This document shows positions 61,401 through 62,589 of a stretch of DNA of 64,000 nucleotides, one piece after another. The position numbers were made by a program, and so were the translations under genes. This DNA comes from Leptidea sinapis (lineage: Eukaryota; Arthropoda; Insecta; Lepidoptera; Pieridae), in the NCBI RefSeq assembly GCF_905404315.1, contig NC_066312.1, forward strand, positions 15,797,001 through 15,861,000, read 5' to 3'. A model generated the notes under the pieces. It saw only the letters and a program-made list of their open reading frames with translations, had not been told where the DNA came from and did not search any database. Each line of letters begins with the position of its first letter. Positions within the stretch are counted from its first letter, which is position 1.

Positions 61401-62322
61401 CACTCCTAACAGATAGCACCCCACCATCGGATGAGGCCCACGCTGTACTCCGCTGAACAATTGACATGTTTCTATAGGGCTTTGAGCCTAATGCTCATTG
61501 TGTTTGTTCAAACAATACTTAATATTAAAAGTTTTCTCATCAGTTAATAAAAATTTTCTTTGGCCTCCTTTGGCATGTCGTAGTTTTTATATTATTAATG
61601 AGATAAGAAGTACATTTCATGATGCAAACTGAATAAGAAAATGAAGATATAATAAAGGAATAATATGATTTCAAGTTCAAGGCAGTATTTTCGAAGTGAG
61701 GACTTCTATAAGAATAATAAACAAAAATATCCCCTTTTTGTCATTCACTCTCTTCGGTTTAATAGCTTGTACCAACTTATGAAACTTACTTCTTTCATAG
61801 TTTCCTTCAGTACAAATATACGATGAAGCAAGAAGTATTTAATAATATTATTTGCTTCCATATAAAATTATATTTTTCAACCGAATACGTATATAATGAC
61901 AGGCGTAAGGTAAATAAGTGTTTTAGTATACCCGTTTTTAGTGTAAGTTTTATTGCAGTCTAAATAAAGAATGAGATAAGGTTATGATTATGAATCTTGG
62001 GGTATTTCATTATTTTTATAACGTCAGCGTTGATATATTCTTACGCAATGATAAAATTAGAACGACAGATTTCCATGGGCGGCGTTCTTAACTTACCATC
62101 GAGTGAGTCATTTGCCAGGTTGCTGATATAAAAGTACAAGAAAATAGCTCCCAAGAGTGAAATGTACATCGATGATAATAACTACATATTTTACAGGGTT
62201 TAATTGAATTGGATATGAAATTACTTCCATTGGAAAAATCAATTTTGATGCCCGTTGGAATTGGAAGACAGGGCCCTTCTTCTTTGTCAGAACCTTGGTT
62301 AGACCTTCGCTTGAGTAACTAA
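16335..62322 (+). CDS. Ferlin-family gene (misfire/otoferlin-like), 31 exons
   Basis: Ferlins are large multi-C2-domain proteins that act in calcium-linked membrane fusion. In Drosophila the single ferlin, misfire, is needed for sperm plasma-membrane breakdown. Thirty-one exons (listed separately) join with compatible phases at every junction to 5016 nt, or 1671 codons plus a stop. Domain order: C2B (exons 1-3), FerI (3-4), C2C (5-8), FerA (10-12), FerB (13-14), C2D (14-17), C2DE (19), C2E (22-24), C2F (27-30). No DysF insert is present, which places it with otoferlin-like (type II) ferlins. C2A was not found and the C-terminal membrane anchor is not visible. Introns carry many repeats, including a whole Tc1-like element. 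Exon edges come from splice consensus and homology recalled from the family, not from transcripts. The 5' start and the 3' end are the least certain parts. Confidence 0.9.
17515..17800 (+). repeat. Strongly decayed SINE-like family M copy
   Basis: Fragments such as ttcttacaacgccag, cacaggagcgtt, atcgtatagatctggaaaca and a late aaatagctcttcgaaacac align in order with better family M copies. It ends about 50 bases before ferlin exon 2. Confidence 0.5.
17849..17989 (+). CDS. ferlin exon 2 (C2B)
   Basis: The acceptor tgcag|ata is in phase 0. It encodes ISVSIIEARQLAW, a C2B first strand very close to the ferlin consensus, and ends NPLYNE before the donor gaa|gtatgt. 47 codons. The loop between lacks the paired Asp expected for calcium binding, as is common in ferlin C2B. 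Confidence 0.9.
18794..18938 (+). CDS. ferlin exon 3 (end of C2B, start of FerI)
   Basis: The acceptor tacag|act continues NE with TFIFEM, the last C2B strands, then RLIGETTVNLGIVWLQP, the opening of the FerI domain (family form: IGxFxxDVGxVYxQP). Donor a|gtaagt, phase 1. Confidence 0.9.
19174..19324 (+). CDS. ferlin exon 4 (FerI)
   Basis: The acceptor gacag|aac restores K at the junction. HQIYQKWTQLSVPHEP matches the FerI core (HQFxxKWxxLSDP), followed by GFLKIDVSILLKGE, a strand of FerI. Donor ga|gtaagt, phase 2. Confidence 0.9.
19935..20091 (+). CDS. ferlin exon 5 (start of C2C)
   Basis: The acceptor tccag|taa completes an Asp codon with the previous exon (ga|t), then NLQPSNPEQQRAKYTLTIYG, the segment entering C2C. 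It ends CYIRVSFCDLV at gtg|gtgaga, phase 0. The apparent stop taa at the first bases disappears only in this splice phase, which supports the junction. Confidence 0.88.
20320..20665 (-). repeat. Dispersed repeat family F copy, inverted relative to 8669
   Basis: The reverse complement reproduces the family F order: aaattgactcc-type head, caaatggcgctttgagag, gacagcctgggact inverse, and the tail cagtggctgg. Moderate divergence. Confidence 0.65.
21097..21283 (+). CDS. ferlin exon 6 (C2C)
   Basis: The acceptor ttaag|gca opens AKTSVQQRTINPIFNEE, the KTSVQ...NPxWNE signature of C2C, and runs to IIGSTKLKMEDISHDGEN, the second half (family: IGTHFIDLxxISNDG). Donor g|gtagaa, phase 1. The acceptor is AAG rather than CAG. 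Confidence 0.9.
22283..22583 (-). mobile_element. Helitron-like non-autonomous element
   Basis: Minus-strand counterpart of 28391-28706: the start near gaattttatatataataat inverse, ttcatccccctaaatgttaa inverse, and the end tgggtcagctagt inverse at 22283. Confidence 0.65.
22761..22803. other. Perfect 19-bp palindrome with 5-base loop
   Basis: Arms 22761-22779 (gcatcgaataagcatacct) and 22785-22803 are exact reverse complements with loop gttgt. It lies in a ferlin intron inside a decayed SINE-like stretch (catacaaactggtcacctga). Confidence 0.85.
23344..23590 (+). repeat. tRNA-headed SINE
   Basis: The tRNA-like head has catatagctgaatggtttgt and aggtcccgggttcgaatccc, and the body has cgagtcatggatatttatat, ttgtcttgtacccatagtac and tttggggcaagataatttg. 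It matches 48343-48610 along its length. Ends about 60 bases before ferlin exon 7. Confidence 0.8.
23649..23833 (+). CDS. ferlin exon 7 (after C2C)
   Basis: The acceptor ttcag|gg gives GFIPCFGPSLLHIYSS, equivalent to the family phrase GFLPTFGPxWVNxYGS, then RGCLHVGFNT, equivalent to YRGRLLVEL. Ends SIQA at gca|gtaact, phase 0. A tRNA-headed SINE ends about 60 bases upstream. Confidence 0.9.
24122..24356 (+). repeat. SINE-like family D copy
   Basis: It has ataagggacgagacgagcag, ttgatacgccctgcccatta, attccgagcggcactacaac and tcatttgcgcagtaatttta in family order. Confidence 0.7.
24553..25145 (+). mobile_element. LINE 3' fragment with reverse-transcriptase tail
   Basis: An open stretch at 24622-24903 reads LDSMFLFKLLHNIIDSPHLI and SPLNRITREYN, typical of the C-terminal end of lepidopteran non-LTR reverse transcriptases. 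It is followed by a 3' UTR and a taaataaataaataaataa tail at about 25120-25142, the usual LINE end. The 5' part is missing, as in most retrocopies. Confidence 0.75.
25153..25578 (-). mobile_element. Helitron-like element, possibly two overlapping copies
   Basis: It begins (minus-strand end) actagctgaaccagcaaacg and includes gcgatacaaaaatag, attctcagacctac twice (about 25246 and 25480), and ends at gacaagagaattttatag. The doubled central block suggests a partial duplication or two adjacent insertions. Confidence 0.55.
25648..25789 (+). CDS. ferlin exon 8
   Basis: The acceptor tgcag|gaa gives EQVWQLENYCVYSQILEASM, then LDRN and VALTFGD. This matches the ferlin stretch with the form FxxxxxFxEATMIDR...xFEVSIGxYG. 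Donor g|gtacga, phase 1. Confidence 0.85.
26432..26458 (+). CDS. ferlin exon 9 (27-nt microexon, proposed)
   Basis: The acceptor tttcag|aat and donor cta|gtaagt enclose 27 bases encoding EFIALMNIT across the junctions. It is proposed because exon 8 ends in phase 1 and exon 10 also begins needing one base, and both splice sites are strong. The linker it encodes is variable in ferlins. Joining exon 8 directly to exon 10 would also keep frame, so this exon could be skipped. Confidence 0.6.
26930..27105 (-). repeat. SINE-like family M copy, 5' half
   Basis: The inverse of the family start: gtttccgggacgatgagaca, tccttaaaggctggcaacgt, gatcacttaacccgtacac and tcgtttgtcctcctcttcc. Confidence 0.7.
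27291..27622 (+). repeat. SINE-like family M copy, well preserved
   Basis: It runs from ttttttatggaataggtgga, through ctaaggaaggtgtacgcgcg, gtcgtatcgtcccggaaata, ttgaaaaccgcactgtggat and gatatcctaactagtggcg, to attcggcggctggaatca. It is one of the least diverged copies. Long ORFs on both strands here come from the repeat. Confidence 0.75.
27798..27967 (+). CDS. ferlin exon 10 (start of FerA)
   Basis: The acceptor aacag|gat, phase 1, gives a linker then FPVLQFVSCLPDFRFRTYRN and NMLQRIVDNM, the hallmark KPxLxVxSxxPDxRxRLYxxNxLxxIVxxL that leads into the FerA helical domain. Donor atg|gtaaca, phase 0. Confidence 0.9.
28024..28262 (-). mobile_element. Helitron/RTE-tail type repeat (ttttgccatataaatta form)
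   Basis: It starts ctagctgacccggcaaacg and ttttgccatataaatta, the same opening as at 60862, and ends acacacagacaaacaaaaat. It sits directly behind ferlin exon 10. Confidence 0.55.
28391..28706 (+). mobile_element. Helitron-like non-autonomous element, complete copy
   Basis: It starts aatatataaaattctcgtgt and includes ccgaaacggcttgaccgatt, catccccctaaacgttaagg and catctacgatcaacagttat, ending acgtttgctgggtcagctag followed by T. A 3' CTAG before T without terminal inverted repeats is Helitron-like. Relatives lie at 1008, 22283 and 25153. Confidence 0.65.
28811..29470 (+). mobile_element. Lep1-type non-autonomous Helitron
   Basis: It opens ttcctactaatattataaat, then cctaaactactgaaccgatt and aaaaggacataggccac, and ends gacaaagtcgcgtgtaacag and ctagt. 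This is the standard lepidopteran Lep1 Helitron layout. The internal part is diverged and no helicase is present. Confidence 0.75.
29950..30186 (+). CDS. ferlin exon 11 (FerA helices)
   Basis: The acceptor ttaag|gat, phase 0. It encodes 79 residues, strongly helical and charged (VERQLKSYEYKTPRDLIEKI, LDRKQINLQRDEI), with the position and character of the FerA four-helix bundle. Donor att|gtaagt. Confidence 0.85.
30394..30676 (+). repeat. SINE-like family D copy
   Basis: It includes gacgttcagctaatggtaat, aatctgaacggcaccacaat, cattagcccagtaatttcac, ccttcagaccgaaatacagt and gcaaaggagcctcccactgg. Confidence 0.7.
30942..31094 (+). CDS. ferlin exon 12 (end of FerA)
   Basis: The acceptor ttcag|cgt, phase 0. 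51 residues ending KVMLNNMRRITKNINNIVFS, equivalent to the helix just before FerB (family: SMLxRMxRxLxxLxxLV). Donor agt|gtacgt. Confidence 0.85.
31167..31461. mobile_element. Foldback MITE, cacgcgtt family, copy 1
   Basis: The left arm ttataacgcgtgtaattgta (about 31231) is inverted as acaattacacgcgttttaat (about 31419), and flanking aataaaa/ttttatt extend it. The middle has gagactgcagatgaaatgag, shared with copies at 34382 and 39350. Confidence 0.6.
31913..32216. repeat. GC-rich insertion flanked by 12-bp direct repeats
   Basis: Identical words taaaaggttgct at 31913-31924 and 32205-32216 flank about 280 bp of GC-rich DNA unlike its surroundings, which suggests target-site duplication by retroposition. 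The insert has two perfect palindromes (32002-32028 and 32082-32142). The following bases 32217-32275 resemble the start of family M. Element class unknown. Confidence 0.65.
32082..32142. other. Perfect 28-bp palindrome with 5-base loop
   Basis: Arm 32082-32109 (begins ttcgatgaaggttggct) and arm 32115-32142 are exact reverse complements around ccatc. A smaller one nearby has arms accaacgcag (32002-32011) and ctgcgttggt (32019-32028). Confidence 0.9.
32415..32567 (+). CDS. ferlin exon 13 (FerB)
   Basis: The acceptor tttag|aag, phase 0, gives KLHGWPDLVIWLLNEGSRVA then YCKILTDDILYSAI, a near-perfect FerB core (family: LPDVxxWMxSxxKRxAYARxPxxDxLFS). The first donor is aag|gtgcgt at 32568. Two further in-frame donor copies follow at 32601 and 32637 in a tandem repeat, so the exon may have three alternative ends. 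Confidence 0.88.
32537..32642 (+). repeat. Tandem triplication of a splice donor (33/36-bp units)
   Basis: The unit catatacattgtatgaag|gtgcgtggtaaat-like sequence occurs three times, with aag|gtg at 32565-32570, 32598-32603 and 32634-32639. Spacings of 33 and 36 are multiples of three and the reading frame stays open across all, ending at a stop only near 32649. Confidence 0.8.
32700..32822 (-). repeat. SINE-like family D fragment
   Basis: The inverse of family D: atgagacttaacattttatg, gtgaccagcgcaatta, and aattgtgatgggcaag. Diverged. Confidence 0.5.
33128..33418 (+). CDS. ferlin exon 14 (FerB end to C2D lead)
   Basis: The acceptor gtgaag|gtt, phase 0. A basic helix (EERRYHHRAIMQRREVAQSV) is followed by LFQPLKCPIHGN and a Cys-rich bit (TTSCDC), then VEMMIWFGLHRDRSAFEQF, which matches the family phrase VxLxLWxGLxxxxxxF. 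Donor gtg|gtgagt, phase 0. An upstream acceptor at 33121-33122 would not keep phase. Confidence 0.85.
33680..33950 (+). mobile_element. LINE fragment (reverse-transcriptase C-terminal end)
   Basis: One frame reads AKLKWQWAGHIAQRTDSRWG, the KWxWAGHxAR motif near the C-terminus of many lepidopteran LINE ORF2 proteins. It is followed by GSPQDG (family GRPxxRW) and ends with text of the kind cctttgtccagcagtggacg. Frame breaks show that it is inactive. Confidence 0.7.
34216..34332 (+). CDS. ferlin exon 15 (C2D)
   Basis: The acceptor tccag|att gives IVLFRAFLYKAKITRSSISE and NVFVRVYIINGTLESQ: C2D strand 1, loop and strand 2 (family: LRAHxYQAR...GLSDPFARV). The loop SSISEKTLNV has no Asp where calcium-binding ferlins have SDP. 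Donor cag|gtaatt. Confidence 0.87.
34382..34650. mobile_element. Foldback MITE, cacgcgtt family, copy 2
   Basis: The arms taaaacgcgtgtaactgtaa (about 34405) and attacaattacacgcgtttt (about 34565), with outer aataaaaca/tgttttatt, pair across about 130 bases. The centre is ctgcagtcc...gaaaacgagatctggaaagg. Confidence 0.65.
34758..34978. mobile_element. MITE, tctagacgtata family, copy 1
   Basis: Its right end gtctatctagacgtataaat is partly inverted at the left (tttatgcgtctaatccctag). The internal hallmark is gtgcatgacaaactacgtct, then cgacgtgttcacagc. Three further copies are in ferlin introns at 39950, 43061 and 46581. Confidence 0.6.
34981..35193. mobile_element. MITE, cggccgttttcaata family, complete
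   Basis: Perfect 18-bp terminal inverted repeats acggccgttttcaataac and gttattgaaaacggccgt enclose about 175 bp. It directly follows the tctagacgtata element. Same family as 11050-11260. Confidence 0.75.
35333..35464 (+). CDS. ferlin exon 16 (C2D)
   Basis: The acceptor tctag|gtt. VQSNTSVPVFNQVLKL and LIQHPPIATVELYHCDP match C2D strands (family: NPxWDQTLxFxxVxxY, PPxVVIEIFDxD). Donor acg|gtaacg, phase 0. Confidence 0.87.
35690..36058 (+). mobile_element. Helitron-like non-autonomous element
   Basis: It starts aatctatatatataaaaatg and includes gctgttcgttagtctcgcta, acggctggaccgatttggct and gaagtccagggaaggttt, ending cgtctgtcgagtcagctag before T. The antisense copies are at 13491 and 44093. 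Confidence 0.65.
37679..37828 (+). CDS. ferlin exon 17 (end of C2D)
   Basis: The acceptor ttaag|ggt gives GKLELLGRLDAKCVIENRQG, then PMLQWHNLYKG and TGQILMSCQMIQ (family: GKDEFLGR..., LxWYxxxxGxxxAGELLAAFELI). Donor cag|gtaatt, phase 0. The intron after it is 3.4 kb and contains the duplicated exon 18. Confidence 0.88.
38103..38393 (+). repeat. SINE-like family D copy
   Basis: It includes ggacgagaccctgcccatta, cagtgccgctcaggattctt, ttgcccagtaatttcactag, cacattactgcttcacggca and gcaaaggagcctgccactgg. It ends 25 bases before the nad1 copy. Confidence 0.7.
38419..38690 (-). pseudogene. nad1: Nuclear copy of mitochondrial nad1 (NUMT fragment)
   Basis: Read on the minus strand in the insect mitochondrial code, the sequence gives pieces of NADH dehydrogenase subunit 1: FSSVLAETNRTPFDF, GERELVSGFNIEYS, AEYSSILF, FYLKLIFISFLFI. 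LAETNRTPFDF and ESELVSGFNIEY are core conserved nad1 motifs. Stops and frame changes (for example after SALIF) show that it is a dead nuclear transfer. It lies in the ferlin intron after exon 17. Base composition (poly-A/T with cccc-tcagc) is typical of insect mtDNA. Confidence 0.88.
38688..38740. other. Short hairpin next to the NUMT
   Basis: aagtctgag and ctcagactt are perfect 9-base arms about 25 bases apart, with an inner gagc/gctc pair. Origin unknown. Confidence 0.4.
39350..39541. mobile_element. Foldback MITE, cacgcgtt family, copy 3, one arm missing
   Basis: It has the shared centre (catctgcagtcctgaaaacg, gatctggaaaggg) and the right arm ttaaattacacgcgttttaa followed by tgttttattta. 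The left arm is deleted. Confidence 0.6.
39950..40132. mobile_element. MITE, tctagacgtata family, copy 2
   Basis: It has ttagtttagtgtgcgtgaca, gttacgtcttgcactcgcgt, ttcgacatttccacagctgt and the end tctatctagacgtatagatg. Confidence 0.6.
40387..40823 (+). repeat. Tandem intronic duplication, about 223-bp unit
   Basis: The block beginning ccaatctaatatacctacca at 40387 recurs at 40610, a 223-base step. The two units are nearly identical, with a 4-base difference near 40470/40693. A third, strongly diverged relative spans about 41030-41195, sharing acagcg-catctatgat, accatggagacctgt and atcaacatc. Confidence 0.85.
40903..40990 (+). pseudogene. Dead duplicate of ferlin exon 18
   Basis: After an acceptor-like gttacag, the sequence ccaaataagtaccactga is followed by ttctgaagtaagtgattcga and gggcaccttcgaa, aligning base by base with exon 18 (41262 onward). 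An insertion shifts the frame and gives TGA after five codons, and the 3' half and donor are missing. It is a partial exon duplication that has decayed. Confidence 0.75.
41262..41377 (+). CDS. ferlin exon 18 (linker to C2DE)
   Basis: The acceptor ttacag|cca, phase 0, gives an acidic linker and then FTGTFEPLPRSLVPNSTTYK across the next junction, matching the family phrase FEPVPxxIxPxxxxY that always precedes the C2DE strand. Donor aa|gtaagt, phase 2. The intact reading and the phase fit distinguish it from its dead copy at 40903. Confidence 0.87.
41650..41745 (+). repeat. Dispersed repeat family E fragment
   Basis: The block catttgaaaatttatgcctc then agatctgag and gcgggcttctttttttt matches 55095-55170 (ttcgaaaatgtatttctcag, cgggcttcttttttttt). 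Confidence 0.5.
42655..43004 (+). CDS. ferlin exon 19 (C2DE)
   Basis: The acceptor tatag|aatt, phase 2, gives IEVYWWGLREVNFTRKPCVI, a textbook start of C2DE (family: RIEVxFWGxRxMKRxxxxxxxxPxVxxE). Then LNVQLYDSTTFGRSLFVGTN (family: IRVVDxRxFGRxxLVGxH) and CVSVTLSDFIQ. Donor g|gtaaga, phase 1. This is the longest exon, at 350 nt. Confidence 0.92.
43061..43252. mobile_element. MITE, tctagacgtata family, copy 3
   Basis: The left ctatctagacgtataaattg and the right catagtctattgagatgttt are inverted relatives. The centre has tgcgtgacaatctacgtctt. Confidence 0.6.
43789..44054 (+). CDS. ferlin exon 20 (acidic linker to WW motif)
   Basis: The acceptor tttag|caa, phase 1. A low-conservation Lys/Asp-rich linker ends AYEQNDWWSRYLYSQK, the DWWSKxxxS motif of ferlins before C2E. 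Donor aag|gtaaat, phase 0. Confidence 0.87.
44093..44296 (-). mobile_element. Helitron-like non-autonomous element, short copy
   Basis: It starts aactagctaacccgacagac and ends aacgaacagcaattcatttt and tatatatatagatt. It has an internal deletion relative to 35690-36058. It lies 40 bases after exon 20. Confidence 0.6.
44690..45148 (-). repeat. SINE-like family M copy split by a family D insertion
   Basis: Family M text inverse appears at 44690-44757 (tgcggtgtttatgggacgat, atgggtaccttta) and resumes at 45018-45148 (ggccggcaacgctcctgtga, ctcgtttgtccttctcttcc). A family D copy lies between. Confidence 0.65.
44764..45010 (+). repeat. SINE-like family D copy inside family M
   Basis: It includes ttttttatgaaaataaggga, cctgcccattacaatgcagt, gagcggcactacaattgcac, cacattactgcttcacggca and caaaggagcctcccacta. 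An internal deletion removes the middle. Confidence 0.7.
45834..45960. mobile_element. Foldback MITE with gtattaaaac arms
   Basis: tatgcaactgtagataatta and gtattaaaacactcatgtga on the left pair with tcacacg, cgtattttaatacc and acaacagttgcata on the right. About 125 bp, no coding capacity. Confidence 0.55.
46027..46071 (+). CDS. ferlin exon 21 (45 nt)
   Basis: The acceptor ttgcag|gat and donor acg|gtaata enclose DYLDDDNLNSTDKLT, phase 0 on both sides. It is an acidic linker expected between the WW motif and the YxTxLExxxxF segment, and both sites are good. Confidence 0.75.
46581..46789. mobile_element. MITE, tctagacgtata family, copy 4
   Basis: It has tagtttgcgtgacaagctac, gtcttacactcgcgatttgt and cgctttaaaagctgtcac. 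The terminal tctagacgtata has decayed to atatataaatgatctaag. Confidence 0.5.
47151..47365 (+). CDS. ferlin exon 22 (lead into C2E)
   Basis: The acceptor tccag|att gives IYETELENQPQFSKFKDWCS, then LKLYSSQK and LFCGLLKFGLAIYKWPPPP, matching family text VYxxxLExxxxFxxLxDFCxTFKLYRGK...GxFKGxFxIYPLP. Donor gg|gtaaga, phase 2. Confidence 0.92.
47727..47855 (-). repeat. SINE-like family M fragment
   Basis: The inverse of the family start: gccggcaacgctcctgtgat, tcctctggtattgcaagaga, and a degraded tttggcctccctttccatta. Confidence 0.6.
47905..48010 (+). repeat. Decayed family F fragment
   Basis: aaaatggtgttctcagggag then aagaaacggcaca and cacactctctc correspond to the central family F block. Confidence 0.4.
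48343..48610 (+). repeat. tRNA-headed SINE
   Basis: The head has cctgtatagccgagtggcta and gatcccgggttcgaatccca, and the body has agagtcatggatgtttatat, atatatcgttgtcttgcaac and tttggggcaagataatttg. It ends in attatta repeats. Same family as 23344-23590. Confidence 0.8.
48660..48965 (+). repeat. Decayed SINE-like family M copy
   Basis: tggaaacaccgcacaaggaa, cattgcaatgccacataatc and catagtcaaatgg-type ends align with the family, including a long 3' part also seen at 54430-54545. Confidence 0.55.
49178..49369 (+). CDS. ferlin exon 23 (C2E)
   Basis: The acceptor tacag|tta, phase 2. FLIRVYIVKATNLRS and CGKSDPYVVVSCGKR form C2E strands 1-2 with the calcium loop SDPY intact, then CTVNPIFGK (family: CTLNPVFGKMFE). 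Donor aa|gtgagt, phase 2. Confidence 0.93.
50035..50205 (+). CDS. ferlin exon 24 (C2E)
   Basis: The acceptor tacag|aatg gives MYELRSNLPEDYLVTVSLYD, then HNSISHDELIGSTTIDIEDR and GLANEYTL: the second half of C2E (family: LYDYDxxxxDExIGETxIDLENR). Asp, Asn and Asp occupy the third calcium loop. Donor tt|gtaagt, phase 2. Confidence 0.93.
50995..51292 (+). repeat. SINE-like family M copy, well preserved
   Basis: It runs from cttttttatggaaaaggagg, through acgggtcacctggtgttaag, gcgttgccggcctttatgga and ggatcgtcccggaaacaccg, to atatcctaacttgtggcgtg. Then unrelated sequence. Confidence 0.75.
52283..52428 (+). CDS. ferlin exon 25 (after C2E)
   Basis: The acceptor ttcag|aatt, phase 2. IEPKRWRDIKKPSEILEDIC and ATVHLNGVEYKDDQK match the family stretch WRDxLxPSxIL...C...PxxxxxxVxxxGxxY. 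The end is uncertain: aaag|gcaaga (GC donor, 52429) and aaga|gtgtaa (GT donor, 52435) both keep phase 1. The second adds two codons. Confidence 0.85.
52582..52736 (+). CDS. ferlin exon 26
   Basis: The acceptor ttacag|ata, phase 1. RRENICLNILQNW and LVPEHVETRRLYHCEKPGVE closely match the family phrase ERLxLxVLxxxGLVPEHVETRxLYxPxxPxxEQGK. Donor cag|gtaaac, phase 0. Confidence 0.92.
53527..53708 (+). CDS. ferlin exon 27 (C2F start)
   Basis: The acceptor caaaaag|ggc, phase 0, without a strong pyrimidine tract. GKVVMWIDVFPLDSSLPIPP then ELRIIIYAVRAKF matches the family phrase GKLxMWVDxFPxxxxxPxPxxxITPRxxxxxELRxIIWNTxxV. The Asp-rich first loop of C2F is shortened to FDGDFAGKK. Donor ac|gtaagt, phase 2. 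Confidence 0.92.
53928..54722 (+). repeat. SINE-like family D copy split by a family M insertion
   Basis: Family D occupies 53928-54078 (ending gctcgtcatcttgagacatg) and resumes at about 54570-54722 (caatagcccagtaggtagct, ctaatgctttacggcag, ctagccggcattctgtg). The gap is a family M copy. Confidence 0.65.
54079..54560 (+). repeat. SINE-like family M copy inside family D
   Basis: It includes ttttttatggaagaggcgaa, cttgcaacaccagagttatt, acaaggaagctcattccaca, ccacacatccagatgatggg and tcaggtcaaacagctcttcg. The long 3' part is present. Confidence 0.65.
54788..54908 (+). CDS. ferlin exon 28 (C2F)
   Basis: The acceptor taacag|atgg, phase 2, gives TWLGSSEMVQRSDVHYNCDM then GKINWRMIFNFQYRYAE, matching family GWxxGxExxKQxTDVHYRSxxGxGxFNWRFxFPFxYLPAE. 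Donor aag|gtgatt, phase 0. Reading from the nearby ATG in the first frame instead meets a stop. Confidence 0.9.
55040..55375 (+). repeat. Dispersed repeat family E, longest copy
   Basis: It joins the two blocks seen separately at 41650 and 5700: ttcgaaaatgtatttctcag with cgggcttctttttttt, then ttcgtaatacatttgttttg. Class unknown. Confidence 0.5.
55606..55717 (+). CDS. ferlin exon 29 (C2F)
   Basis: The acceptor tccag|ctg. LLIRDKRPFTEYEESQPPIL and VIQLMDCDTDSSDNNCLG: C2F strands with the third calcium loop DCDTDSSDN in the place of WDNDxFSxDDFLG. Donor g|gtatat, phase 1. Confidence 0.9.
56700..57312 (+). mobile_element. Lep1-type non-autonomous Helitron, decayed
   Basis: It opens gtgtatgtttgtttgttacg, contains gaacttgaaaaggacatagg, and ends ggacaaagtcgcgggtaaca and gctagt, as in 28811-29470. 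The middle is strongly rearranged. Confidence 0.7.
57650..57819 (+). CDS. ferlin exon 30 (C2F end, WWP motif)
   Basis: The acceptor ttcaag|gtt, phase 1, gives GSLSLNLNDMPQG, then IDLFSVGSIRGWWPLQTMNS and GTILPA, matching family GxLxLDLNxMPxP...LFxxxxxxGWWPC...ILAGK. Donor gct|gttagt, phase 0. The next intron is 4.4 kb and includes a Tc1-like element. If unspliced, the frame would continue 10 codons to TAG at 57847-57849. Confidence 0.87.
58118..59574 (+). mobile_element. Tc1-like (DD34E) DNA transposon, nearly complete
   Basis: TA (58116-58117 and 59575-59576) flanks 24-bp terminal inverted repeats cacaccggcacaattagcgg / inverse, with one mismatch. The 1457-bp element carries one transposase frame (58407-59324) broken by a single stop. 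It lies in the last ferlin intron in the same orientation as the gene. Confidence 0.92.
58407..59324 (+). pseudogene. Tc1-like transposase with one in-frame stop
   Basis: A single frame of 306 codons is interrupted only by TAG at 58593-58595. The N-terminal part (SLEIIRADEMRRSGHAYRSI, with RRPVSTIHRSI) is the helix-turn-helix DNA-binding region. After the stop, the catalytic part has FTDECR (first Asp), YGGGSIMVWGGI, MQDNARAHSA (second Asp) and NSPDMNPIEHVWD (Glu), with 34 residues between the second Asp and the Glu, giving a DD34E triad. The stop lies in the linker before RTVRRRF. The enzyme would cut and paste the element at TA sites. In this copy the long frame cannot be translated in one piece. 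Confidence 0.92.
60394..60503. other. GC-rich imperfect foldback
   Basis: gtgcggaaccgtcattgcaa with ttgttccgac on the left pairs with gtcggaactctttgcaatga and tttccgcac on the right. The loop is cgctcatcttcggctccgcc-rich. It looks like a small inverted-repeat element or hairpin, unusual in this AT-rich setting. Confidence 0.55.
60862..61140 (-). mobile_element. Helitron/RTE-tail type repeat
   Basis: It starts ctagctgacccagcaaacgt and ttttgccatataaatta, contains aagtttcatgaaaatctatt and ends acatccagacatacaaataa. The opening matches 28024. Confidence 0.55.
61150..61380 (+). repeat. Possible decayed SINE-like family M relative
   Basis: gatggggcaaatgggcagga, cacctgatg-like and ccgcaacactagtgagtaag, gtgtcggccttcaaggagta follow the order of family M with many changes. 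Low confidence. Confidence 0.35.
62197..62322 (+). CDS. ferlin exon 31 (last recognisable exon)
   Basis: The acceptor ttacag|ggt, phase 0, gives GLIELDMKLLPLEKS, then PVGIGRQGPSSLSEP, matching family GKVEMxLEIL...PAGxGRxEPNxxPxLxPP. The frame then runs WLDLRLSN and stops (62320-62322). The family continues with RPxTSFxWFxxPxKxxxxxxW and a membrane anchor. A trace of that appears in the +1 frame (RPSLE, stop, LNHLKNFF). Either a donor such as cttg|gttaga leads to an exon beyond the window, or the C-terminus is broken. Confidence 0.65.
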   Translation, partial: GLIELDMKLLPLEKSILMPVGIGRQGPSSLSEPWLDLRLSN

Positions 62323-62589
62323 ACCATTTGAAAAACTTTTTCATTAGTATGTTTATATGTACAAAACTATTAACAAAAATACGAACTTCAAATAAATATA
62401 TATTAAACAATTTTTTTTAAATTTTTAAAAAATAAATATAATAAAGATTATAATTTTCACATTACAAAAGGGAATTTAATAATTCGTAGCTCACACTAAA
62501 AGTTTTGCGTAATTTAAAAAACAACATGTTATAACCATAATATTATGTTTATTGCCTTAAAAATACTCTCCCGTACATTTTAATCTTTT

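Noticed and set aside
62108..62410. 100-residue minus-strand ORF
   Set aside because: It is the antisense of ferlin exon 31 and flanking intron and shows no family features.
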